Origin: Candidatus Poseidoniaceae archaeon
GTDB lineage: Archaea > Thermoplasmatota > Poseidoniia > Poseidoniales > Poseidoniaceae
Direction of reading: 5' to 3'
Length of the DNA stretch: 5,764 bases
NCBI GenBank assembly: GCA_028822955.1
Contig: JAPKCL010000108.1
Location: forward strand, 1-5,764
In this document: positions 1 through 5,488 of the stretch, one piece after another
Layout of the letters: every line of letters starts with the position of its first letter
How positions within the stretch are numbered: position 1 is the stretch's first letter
Translations under genes and position numbers: made by a program
The notes under the pieces: model-generated
The model's input: the letters and a program-made list of their open reading frames with translations, nothing else
The model's database searches: none
What the model was told of the DNA's origin: nothing

Positions 1-531
1 TCCATTCAGTGGCTCGTCAAGTAAGAGTATATTTGGCGAACCGAGTAATGCAGCAGCAAGAGTAAGTCGTTGGCGCATACCTTGACTTAGTTCATTTAAC
101 GGGGCATCGATTCGACTTCGCAATCCCACCAGTTTCAACAGCCCGTCTATTCGTGATTCATTGACTTGACGCATCTCGCCGATTTCGAGCAATGCATCAC
201 GTACGGTTTTCCTTCCTTGCCAGCGCACCTGTTCCGGCATATGGCCGACCATATTTCTTAGGTTGACATCAGAAAGTACAGTGCTTGAGTTCTTTTCGGA
301 TTCATAGATTGCTCCTTCTTGAAGTGGGAGAATACCCGCCATCATGCGTAATAGGGTCGTTTTACCAGCACCATTTGGACCTACGAGTCCCAAAATCGTT
401 CCTTTGTGGAGTGAAAGATTCGCTGAAAAAATACCTTGCCCATTGATCTTACGCCAAGGCTTGAACGGCATTGGAGCGTACAAAGAGTGTCGATATGTTG
501 CATCTTTGAGCCGTAATACAACCTCCTCCAT
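1..531 (-). CDS. ABC transporter ATP-binding protein, CcmA/ABC-2 type (partial, C-terminus beyond the left edge)
   Basis: This is the nucleotide-binding subunit of an ABC transporter, expected to hydrolyse ATP on the cytoplasmic face for a membrane partner. The 177 visible residues contain Walker A GPNGAGKT (51-58), a Q-loop region around GHMPEQ (96-101), the signature LSQGMRQR (148-155) and Walker B ILLLDEP (168-174). The H-loop and C-terminus lie outside the window. The start is ATG at 531-529: it is the first ATG after an in-frame TAA only a few codons upstream, and no strong Shine-Dalgarno is visible. The signature and the PEQ after the Q-loop glycine resemble COG1131 exporters of the ABC-2 class more than the importer ATPase at 3922. 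An insertion-like stretch (about residues 18-34) separates the first strand from Walker A. It is divergent from the membrane protein at 631, which could be a partner. The substrate cannot be inferred. The family call is firm; the subtype is moderate. Confidence 0.93.
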   Translation of the reverse strand, partial: MEEVVLRLKDATYRHSLYAPMPFKPWRKINGQGIFSANLSLHKGTILGLVGPNGAGKTTLLRMMAGILPLQEGAIYESEKNSSTVLSDVNLRNMVGHMPEQVRWQGRKTVRDALLEIGEMRQVNESRIDGLLKLVGLRSRIDAPLNELSQGMRQRLTLAAALLGSPNILLLDEPLNG

Positions 532-551
532 ACTTCGGCCACACCGTTAGG

Positions 552-585
552 GTTTGACAAACTACCGTTTGAACAGTGTTCAAAC
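552..585. promoter_or_regulatory. Two adjacent palindromes in the divergent intergenic region (candidate operator)
   Basis: The 99-base gap between the divergent ABC ATPase and membrane-protein genes holds two perfect odd-length palindromes: GTTTGACAAAC (552-562) and GTTTGAACAGTGTTCAAAC (567-585). Both begin GTTTGA-like and end CAAAC, and their centres (557 and 576) are 19 bases apart, close to two helical turns. This arrangement fits a dimeric regulator binding twice and controlling both genes. No convincing TATA box is visible for either gene. The regulator is unknown. Confidence 0.5.
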
Positions 586-630
586 CCCAAGACTCTTGAT
601 GAACACCTCTCTTCCACAAACGGGTTGAAG

Positions 631-1524
631 ATGATAGGATATTTTGTTCCGACCCTTTTACTCATTTTGGCAATCGTAGTCGTGGTTTATTTTGAAGGCC
701 GCAAATTGGAGGATGGCACTCTCTTTGACTGGAGAAATGGATTCGGTCCGATGGGATTTGAAGCACTAATTGCCACATTTGTGTTGATGTGGTTTGTACC
801 AGGAGGCATCCTTCTCATAGGTCCAGTGATGCTCTTACTTTCTGCGCTCAGCCCAGCTGGACGTTTCGCCTGGACTGAATTCAAAAGGCCACGTATCTTG
901 GTAAGCATTTGTTTGGTACTCATGGTTGTTGCTGGTGGTTTTACACCAACATCGACTCCAACTTCACCTTCTGAATGGGGCCAACCCTTGTTTACAGAGA
1001 ATCCAAATGCACCGTTTTACCCTGCTGGAGAACAGTATACTTGGTTGATGCTTCCTGAATTTGGAGACACTGATTTAGAAATTGTCCAATCATTATCGTT
1101 ACGACTGCCTTACCAATATGGCCCACTCGGTGCTGAATCAACAGCGTTTTGGCTCGCTTCATTGCTTAACATGGAACAGGGCCGGTTGAATCAAGCGGTG
1201 GAATTGTTAGACCAAGAATTATCTGCTTTCCGTCTTGATGCCGATGAGATGAGATTGGAACCTATGTTGGTGGAAAGTACGCATCGATATTCTTCAACAG
1301 AAGCCTCTGTCGATCAAGTTGTGAGTGTTCGTGTGTATGAATTGCGAAGTCTCTCGATTGGTGCAAACGAAGGTGGAGTGAAAGTGGGGGAAGTACTTTG
1401 TTTAGGCACGAGTAATTGGGGCGGTGAACTCGACGTTTTAGTCATCGTTCGGCCCATCGGCCACCCTGGTCTTTCGAATGATCGTTTCGCAGAAGCATTA
1501 GCCCTGGATTGGCTTTCCACTTGA
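631..1524 (+). CDS. Membrane-anchored protein of unknown function
   Basis: I do not recognise this 297-residue protein. It has hydrophobic segments at about residues 4-21, 43-73 (long, with a PGG break at 57-59) and 88-104, followed by a soluble region of about 190 residues. That region starts with a Thr/Ser/Pro-rich linker (about 104-115) and ends in a beta-rich stretch containing VLCLGTSNWGGELDVLVIV. The layout suggests a few-pass anchor carrying a domain on one face of the membrane; the side is uncertain. The ATG at 631 is preferred. An in-frame TTG at 625 would add two residues. The upstream GAAG at 627-630 is at most a poor ribosome site. It lies divergent from the ABC-2 type ATPase across a palindrome-bearing gap, so co-regulation is plausible, but it lacks the six-helix form of an ABC-2 permease. 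It is separated from the iron-type cluster downstream by that cluster's own promoter. Confidence 0.8.
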   Translation: MIGYFVPTLLLILAIVVVVYFEGRKLEDGTLFDWRNGFGPMGFEALIATFVLMWFVPGGILLIGPVMLLLSALSPAGRFAWTEFKRPRILVSICLVLMVVAGGFTPTSTPTSPSEWGQPLFTENPNAPFYPAGEQYTWLMLPEFGDTDLEIVQSLSLRLPYQYGPLGAESTAFWLASLLNMEQGRLNQAVELLDQELSAFRLDADEMRLEPMLVESTHRYSSTEASVDQVVSVRVYELRSLSIGANEGGVKVGEVLCLGTSNWGGELDVLVIVRPIGHPGLSNDRFAEALALDWLST

Positions 1525-1585
1525 GCAGCAGTCATTTTACGAGTGGCATGGGCTTCATCGAGACAGAGATTTCGTGTGCCCTAAA

Positions 1586-1593
1586 TTTATATA
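1586..1593 (+). promoter_or_regulatory. TATA box for the transferrin-like binding protein gene
   Basis: TTTATATA matches the archaeal box-A consensus and lies 40 bases before the ATG at 1633. Transcription would be expected to begin roughly 22-27 bases downstream, near 1615-1618, giving a short leader of about 15-18 bases. A modest Shine-Dalgarno-like AGGT (1623-1626) lies six bases before the ATG. The upstream CCTAAA could serve as part of a BRE but also belongs to an inverted repeat described separately. Confidence 0.7.
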
Positions 1594-1601
1594 CTTCAGG
1601 T

Positions 1602-1617
1602 TTTAGGGCGACCTAAA
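1602..1617. promoter_or_regulatory. DtxR/IdeR-like operator (TTTAGG-N4-CCTAAA)
   Basis: TTTAGGGCGACCTAAA is an inverted repeat with perfect six-base arms and a four-base centre. It contains TTAGG-N4-CCTAA, the core of the iron-dependent DtxR/IdeR consensus as I recall it (TTAGGTTAGCCTAACCTAA). It starts eight bases after the TATA box and overlaps the expected transcription start. A bound repressor there would block polymerase, as described for the DtxR-like MDR1 of Archaeoglobus. An additional CCTAAAT half-site lies 32 bases upstream (1580-1586). The match is seen directly; the regulator's identity is inferred. Confidence 0.65.
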
Positions 1618-1632
1618 TCAGTAGGTAAGAAC

Positions 1633-3747
1633 ATGAAAATGAAAACACTAAAATCAACGTTGCTCGTATTTTTAATTGCCACGACATCCCTCGCAGGTTG
1701 TTTAGGGAATGAAGATGAAAAAGAAACTCCAGACTTAGAAGATTTTGTCATTGCATACAGTGTCAAAGACGATTACACCAACGTTGATGAGAATCCTCAA
1801 CGATTGGCTTCATATTTGAGTGAAGAACTCAACATGGATGTTACACTTTACCCAATTGACTCCGAAGGCGCAGCTCTTGAAGCGCTTCGCTTCGGTAACG
1901 CAGACATGGCTTTCATGGATGGCGGTGCTGCTTGGGTCGGTTGGCAACAATACGGCTTAGAAGCTCTCGCAGCAGATCAGAAGTCTGATGGAAGAGCATA
2001 TTACAGCGCTCATGCAGTTGTCTTGAAAGACTCTGAAATGGCAGCAGCATACCTCGACAATGATCCAACAACAGATCCGTTCTCCCTTCTTGCAGGTAAG
2101 ACATCATGCCACACTGGCTGGCTCAAATCCGCTGGAATGTTACTCCCAATGGGCTTCCTTATTGGAAATGGATATGCCAATGTGATTGGTGATTCCGGTG
2201 ATGTTGAATCTCTCCGAGATACCATTACCAACTTCTTCAGCGAAGATGCGAGCATTCCTGATTCAGGAACTCCTTACTACTCTTACTCAGGAGCAGTCAA
2301 GTGCCTTTCTGAAGGCGTTGGCGATGTAGCCTTTGCTAAGGATTCGACCGTTGCTTCATACTGTGGCAATGATGTCGCTACTGACAACCTCGATTGGTGC
2401 CTCCCAGAATCCGATTACATCTTGCTTCCTTCATACGGAAATGCTCCATCACACCCAGTGATGTATAATCCAGACTTTATGACTTCGGACACAATTACGA
2501 AAGTGCAAAATGCTTTGGTTGCTATGAAGGACTCAACAGAAGGTGCTTCAGTCCTTTCTGATGTTCTTAACACACCTGCAATCTCTGCAACCAATGCTCT
2601 TGACCACCTCGGTTCATATGGAAACCTCATTGAAGATGTCCCAGGAATCTCTGCCTATTACAGCACCAAGTTCTCGATTAATGAGACAGTAGCTCCTACT
2701 GTTTCGAACATTCGAATTGCTTTTGAATTGAAAGATGACTATACCAATGCTGATGAAAATCCACAAATCCTTGCGGATTACATCGCTGAACAAACTGGAG
2801 TCACAGTTACTCTGTATCCAGTTTCATCAGAAGGTGCTATCATTGAAGCTCTTCGCTTTGGTAACGTCGATATCGCCTTCATGGATGGAGGAGCTGCTTG
2901 GGTTGGCTGGAAAGAATACGGACTTGCTACAATGGCTGCAGACCAGAAATCCGATGGACGAACCTATTACAACGCTCACGCAGTCGTTTTGAATGGGTCC
3001 GATATTGCTGAGGCTTATCTTGATAATGATTCAACAACTGATCCATTTGCATTGATGGCTGGAAAGACTTCCTGTCACACTGGATGGCTCAAATCAGCGG
3101 GAATGTTGTTGCCAATGGGTCACTTGATTTCTCAAGGCTATGCTCCAGTCGTTGGACCTCAGGATGATATTGAATCTCTTCGAGACACCATCCATGCTTT
3201 CTTTAACGAAAATGCAAGTATCCCTGATTCAGGAACTCCTTACTACTCCTACAATGGTGCTGTAAAGTGCCTCACAGAAGGTGTCGGTGACGTTGCATTT
3301 GCTAAAGATTCTACAGTCGCAAAGTACTGTGGTAACGAAAACGCAAGTGCAAATGAGGCATGGTGCCTACCGGAATCAGATTACATCCTGCTTCCTTCCT
3401 ACGGGTCTGCTCCGTCTCACCCCGTCATGTATAACCCTGCTAAGCTTGATGTTCAAACACGAACAGCAATACTCAATGCATTGCTCTCTTTGAATAATGA
3501 AATGTATGTGGAAAATTATACTATGCAGGGACAAACATTCACTGGATGCTACAATACGGTTTCGCACATGGTCGACAGCACGTCTCCTCAAAACCATTGT
3601 GGTGATCACATTCTAACCAATGTACTCAACACTCCAGGGCTTGTCGAAGCAAATGCACAAGAACATCTTGGAAGTTACAGCAGCCTCATTAGCGCAATTC
3701 CAGGAATTTCAACATATTATGATACAAAGTTCGAAATTACGGAGTGA
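1633..3747 (+). CDS. Bilobal transferrin-like substrate-binding lipoprotein (PhnD/SsuA/transferrin family)
   Basis: This is the extracytoplasmic binding protein of the ABC importer encoded just downstream, predicted to bind ferric iron with a synergistic anion. Residues 1-22 are a signal peptide ending in the lipobox LAGC (Cys23 lipidated), followed by an acidic linker. Two homologous lobes follow (about 38-347 and 360-704) at a constant offset of 322 residues. Lobe 1 has Asp96, Tyr124, Tyr218 and His274; lobe 2 has Asp418, Tyr446, Tyr540 and His596. These align with the iron ligands Asp63, Tyr95, Tyr188 and His249 of human serotransferrin. The anion segment SCHTGWLKSAG (158-168, 480-490) keeps the Thr but has Lys where transferrin has Arg124. 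Cys159/224 and Cys481/546 match a conserved transferrin disulfide, and GDVAFAKDST matches GDVAFVKHST. Cys244/256 and 566/578 are extra pairs, and lobe 2 has an added Cys639/656 segment. At 704 residues it is about twice a normal PhnD. Phosphonate binding is the main alternative, but the ligand set argues against it. Confidence 0.9.
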   Translation: MKMKTLKSTLLVFLIATTSLAGCLGNEDEKETPDLEDFVIAYSVKDDYTNVDENPQRLASYLSEELNMDVTLYPIDSEGAALEALRFGNADMAFMDGGAAWVGWQQYGLEALAADQKSDGRAYYSAHAVVLKDSEMAAAYLDNDPTTDPFSLLAGKTSCHTGWLKSAGMLLPMGFLIGNGYANVIGDSGDVESLRDTITNFFSEDASIPDSGTPYYSYSGAVKCLSEGVGDVAFAKDSTVASYCGNDVATDNLDWCLPESDYILLPSYGNAPSHPVMYNPDFMTSDTITKVQNALVAMKDSTEGASVLSDVLNTPAISATNALDHLGSYGNLIEDVPGISAYYSTKFSINETVAPTVSNIRIAFELKDDYTNADENPQILADYIAEQTGVTVTLYPVSSEGAIIEALRFGNVDIAFMDGGAAWVGWKEYGLATMAADQKSDGRTYYNAHAVVLNGSDIAEAYLDNDSTTDPFALMAGKTSCHTGWLKSAGMLLPMGHLISQGYAPVVGPQDDIESLRDTIHAFFNENASIPDSGTPYYSYNGAVKCLTEGVGDVAFAKDSTVAKYCGNENASANEAWCLPESDYILLPSYGSAPSHPVMYNPAKLDVQTRTAILNALLSLNNEMYVENYTMQGQTFTGCYNTVSHMVDSTSPQNHCGDHILTNVLNTPGLVEANAQEHLGSYSSLISAIPGISTYYDTKFEITE
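1747..3732 (+). repeat. Internal tandem gene duplication producing two transferrin-like lobes
   Basis: The first copy spans about 1747-2673 (residues 39-347) and the second about 2713-3732 (361-700). In one hand-counted stretch (residues 78-136 against 400-458) 44 of 59 residues are identical. The two copies differ at many third codon positions, so the duplication is old and held by protein-level selection rather than recent. Both copies keep every predicted ligand. The second copy carries an insertion of some two dozen residues near 624-658. Confidence 0.93.
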
Positions 3748-3776
3748 ATACTAAAGATACCTTTTGAAAATGCATT

Positions 3777-3829
3777 GTCGGTGAAATGGCCCTGGTACTC
3801 ACCCTTTCGGGGCCATTTCACTGACTTTT
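3777..3829 (+). terminator. Strong hairpin with T tract between binding-protein and ATPase genes
   Basis: The arms 3777-3792 (GTCGGTGAAATGGCCC) and 3810-3825 (GGGCCATTTCACTGAC) form a 16-pair stem with a single G-U pair and a 17-base loop, followed by TTTT at 3826-3829. It begins 29 bases after the binding-protein stop codon. It could end most transcripts after the binding protein, or protect that mRNA's 3' end. Either would give more binding protein than ATPase and permease, a common arrangement in ABC importers. Stem complementarity is seen; the termination role is inferred. Confidence 0.7.
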
Positions 3830-3910
3830 CATAGAAATAAAACAAACGAAACTCCATTGTTTTCTCTTTCTATCCATCCGTTTCAAAAAGTAAAGGCAGC
3901 AGGACAGCGT

Positions 3911-3916
3911 GAGGGG
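3911..3916 (+). promoter_or_regulatory. Ribosome binding site of the ABC ATPase gene
   Basis: GAGGGG lies five bases before the ATG at 3922 and is a good partner for the pyrimidine-rich 16S rRNA end. It supports the chosen start. The AT-rich stretch before it (3826-3900) shows no clear TATA box and no copy of the TTAGG-N4-CCTAA operator, so the ATPase is likely transcribed by read-through from the upstream promoter or from a weak promoter I cannot identify. Confidence 0.6.
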
Positions 3917-3921
3917 AATCT

Positions 3922-4605
3922 ATGGCAGACTCGATACTTAGTCTCAAGAACCTGAGTGTCGGCTATGATGAACCGTTGATTACCAACATCAACGTGGAAG
4001 TATTTCCTGGCGAGATCATTGCGATTCTTGGGCCCTCTGGGATCGGGAAAACTACGCTAATCCGTACGATCTCAGGACTTGTACGACCCCTTTCAGGTTC
4101 TTTTGAATTAAAGGTCGAGAAGCGAGGTGGCTTAGGATATATTCCTCAGCGTTTGGGATTAGTTCGCCATGCAACAGTAGCACACAATGTTTCACTTGGT
4201 GCCCGGACGAGAATTGAGTTTTCCCTCAACATGTGGAAGGAGCGTTCCGAGAGAACAATGGACGCATTACGTATGCTCGGAATTGCTGAAAAGTCAAATG
4301 AACCCGTCCGAAGATTATCCGGTGGTCAACAACGCCGTGTCGCAACTGCTAGGACTTTGGCTCAGAAACCACAATTGATGCTGGCGGATGAATTCCTAGG
4401 TGAACTTGATCATTCGAATGTTGAAATTGTATTCAAAGCAGTACAGACATTAGTCGAGAATGGAACGGCTGTCATTATGGTTGAACACCATGAAGATAAC
4501 GCTCAATTATTCGCCACTCGAATTTGGAATATCAAAGACGACACACTCGAAGACTTCTCACTCGAACAGTGGAATAACCGTTCTCATGGTGGTGAAGAAG
4601 AGTGA
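3922..4605 (+). CDS. ABC importer ATP-binding protein, PhnC-like
   Basis: This cytoplasmic ATPase is predicted to power the permease that overlaps its 3' end. In 227 residues it carries Walker A GPSGIGKTT (37-45), Q-loop Gln76 in GYIPQRLGL, signature LSGGQQRR (132-139), Walker B LMLADEF (152-158) with catalytic Glu157, D-loop GELD (160-163) and an H-loop histidine in VEHH (His189). All catalytic elements are present, so it should be active. Two small departures are Phe in place of the usual Pro after the catalytic Glu, and Gly-Glu in the D-loop. It is somewhat shorter than typical PhnC proteins and ends in an acidic tail. The stop overlaps the permease start (GTGA), implying translational coupling. 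The importer class follows from the PhnE-like permease and binding-protein neighbours; the ATPase sequence itself does not fix the substrate. Confidence 0.93.
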   Translation: MADSILSLKNLSVGYDEPLITNINVEVFPGEIIAILGPSGIGKTTLIRTISGLVRPLSGSFELKVEKRGGLGYIPQRLGLVRHATVAHNVSLGARTRIEFSLNMWKERSERTMDALRMLGIAEKSNEPVRRLSGGQQRRVATARTLAQKPQLMLADEFLGELDHSNVEIVFKAVQTLVENGTAVIMVEHHEDNAQLFATRIWNIKDDTLEDFSLEQWNNRSHGGEEE

Positions 4606-5465
4606 AGTACCGCCTTTTTGCAATAATATTCATCTTGCTCTTCTTGGCTTGGAATACGCTGAATGGTTTAATCGAAGGTGACTGGGGTCGACTTGAGGGT
4701 GGATTTGAAAACCTCTCTGTCTTTTTCTCTGAAAGTATGTGGCCTCCAAATTGGAGTGTTCTTGAAGCACGTTCGTATCCAGTGTGTGAATCTGATATCG
4801 AGTTTTTTTGTTCTGTTGGCTATATTGGTATGATGGAAACCATCAAAATTGCTTTTGTCGCTACTATTCTTGGCTTTATCGGAGCCTTATTCTTTTCATC
4901 TCTTGCAGCACGTAATCTTGTGCCTCTCTATGTTGCTATTCCAGTTCGAATCTTACTCTCAGCAACCCGAAGTCTTCCAAGTCTCATTTGGGCGATTTTA
5001 TTTGTTATTGTCATCGGCTTTGGACCTCTTTCAGGTGTCTTAGCAATGACCTTCTACACGGTCGGCTATCTTGGTAAATTGCAATATGAAACCTTTGAAG
5101 GAATGGCCAATGATTCTTTGGAAGCCAGTCGTGCCATGGGTCTTTCTCGAAGCAGTATTTTACTGAATGTTGTGATTCCCGAAAACAGCAATCATCTCTT
5201 GAGCCAATTGATGTTTATGTTTGAATACAATGTTCGCCATGGCACAGTCATTGGAATAGTTGGTGCTGGAGGTATTGGTTATTACATCAGTACCTATCTC
5301 AAATTTCTTCAATATGAGAAAGTCTTCGCACTCCTTATTTTGATCTTTGTTGTCGTTGTCATCATCGATTTACTCTCAATGATGGTTCGTTCGTTTGTGA
5401 ATGATGAAGGAGATGTTCGACGTCCAACCTGGTTGAATTTCATTCTATCACCCAAAGATGAGTGA
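4602..5465 (+). CDS. ABC transporter permease, PhnE-like (MetI fold)
   Basis: This is the membrane channel subunit, presumably working as a homodimer with the ATPase at 3922 and the transferrin-like lipoprotein. Its 287 residues have a first membrane segment at about 5-24, an extracytoplasmic region of about 50 residues, and then helices at about 78-101, 107-122, 126-152, 200-225 and 240-262. PhnE-type hallmarks are RSLPSLIWAILFV (123-135), the TVGYLGK segment (153-159), the EAA coupling loop EASRAMGLS...VVIPE (174-194) that docks on the ATPase, and VRHGTVIGIVGAGGIG (211-226). The start is GTG at 4602, chosen because it gives a GTGA overlap with the ATPase stop and places the first helix directly after the N-terminus. 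The first outer loop contains two cysteines (62 and 70) in what looks like an insertion relative to PhnE. No second permease gene is present. The family is firm; an iron-transporting role rests on context. Confidence 0.92.
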   Translation: MKYRLFAIIFILLFLAWNTLNGLIEGDWGRLEGGFENLSVFFSESMWPPNWSVLEARSYPVCESDIEFFCSVGYIGMMETIKIAFVATILGFIGALFFSSLAARNLVPLYVAIPVRILLSATRSLPSLIWAILFVIVIGFGPLSGVLAMTFYTVGYLGKLQYETFEGMANDSLEASRAMGLSRSSILLNVVIPENSNHLLSQLMFMFEYNVRHGTVIGIVGAGGIGYYISTYLKFLQYEKVFALLILIFVVVVIIDLLSMMVRSFVNDEGDVRRPTWLNFILSPKDE

Positions 5466-5488
5466 AACTCTTTTTGTCAAGTTCACTC
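5460..5488. terminator. Bidirectional hairpin containing both convergent stop codons
   Basis: The arms 5460-5469 and 5480-5488 pair through GAGTGAA/TTCACTC plus CT/AG, with one bulged A. The ten-base loop includes TTTTT (5471-5475). The permease TGA lies in the left arm and the winged-helix gene's TGA in the right arm, 17 bases apart. For plus-strand transcription the T run sits in the loop rather than after the stem, so efficiency is uncertain. Confidence 0.45.

Noticed and set aside
381..665. Open frame on the minus strand within and upstream of the left ABC ATPase
   Set aside because: Most of it overlaps, in another frame, the ATPase coding region that carries Walker A. Its product has no recognisable motif and it covers the palindromic intergenic region.
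2735..2992. Open frame on the plus strand inside the binding-protein gene
   Set aside because: It is an out-of-frame shadow of the conserved second lobe; similar shadows occur over the first lobe and over the permease.
1633..3747. Annotation as a phosphonate/phosphite-binding PhnD protein
   Set aside because: The neighbouring ATPase and permease are PhnC/PhnE-like and the fold is shared, but both lobes conserve the transferrin iron ligands, anion segment and disulfide pair. No phosphonate-breakdown gene is in the window, and the operator is of iron type. It remains the main alternative for the substrate.
1633..3747. Eukaryotic transferrin contamination or a recent transfer from an animal
   Set aside because: The gene is intronless, has a prokaryotic lipobox and a TATA-plus-operator promoter, and is followed by ABC transporter genes with a GTGA overlap. 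The sequence outside the ligand segments differs widely from animal transferrins.
4849..5043. Hydrophobic plus-strand frame inside the permease gene
   Set aside because: Its hydrophobicity comes from T-rich codons of the membrane helices read in another frame. The permease frame carries the PhnE motifs.
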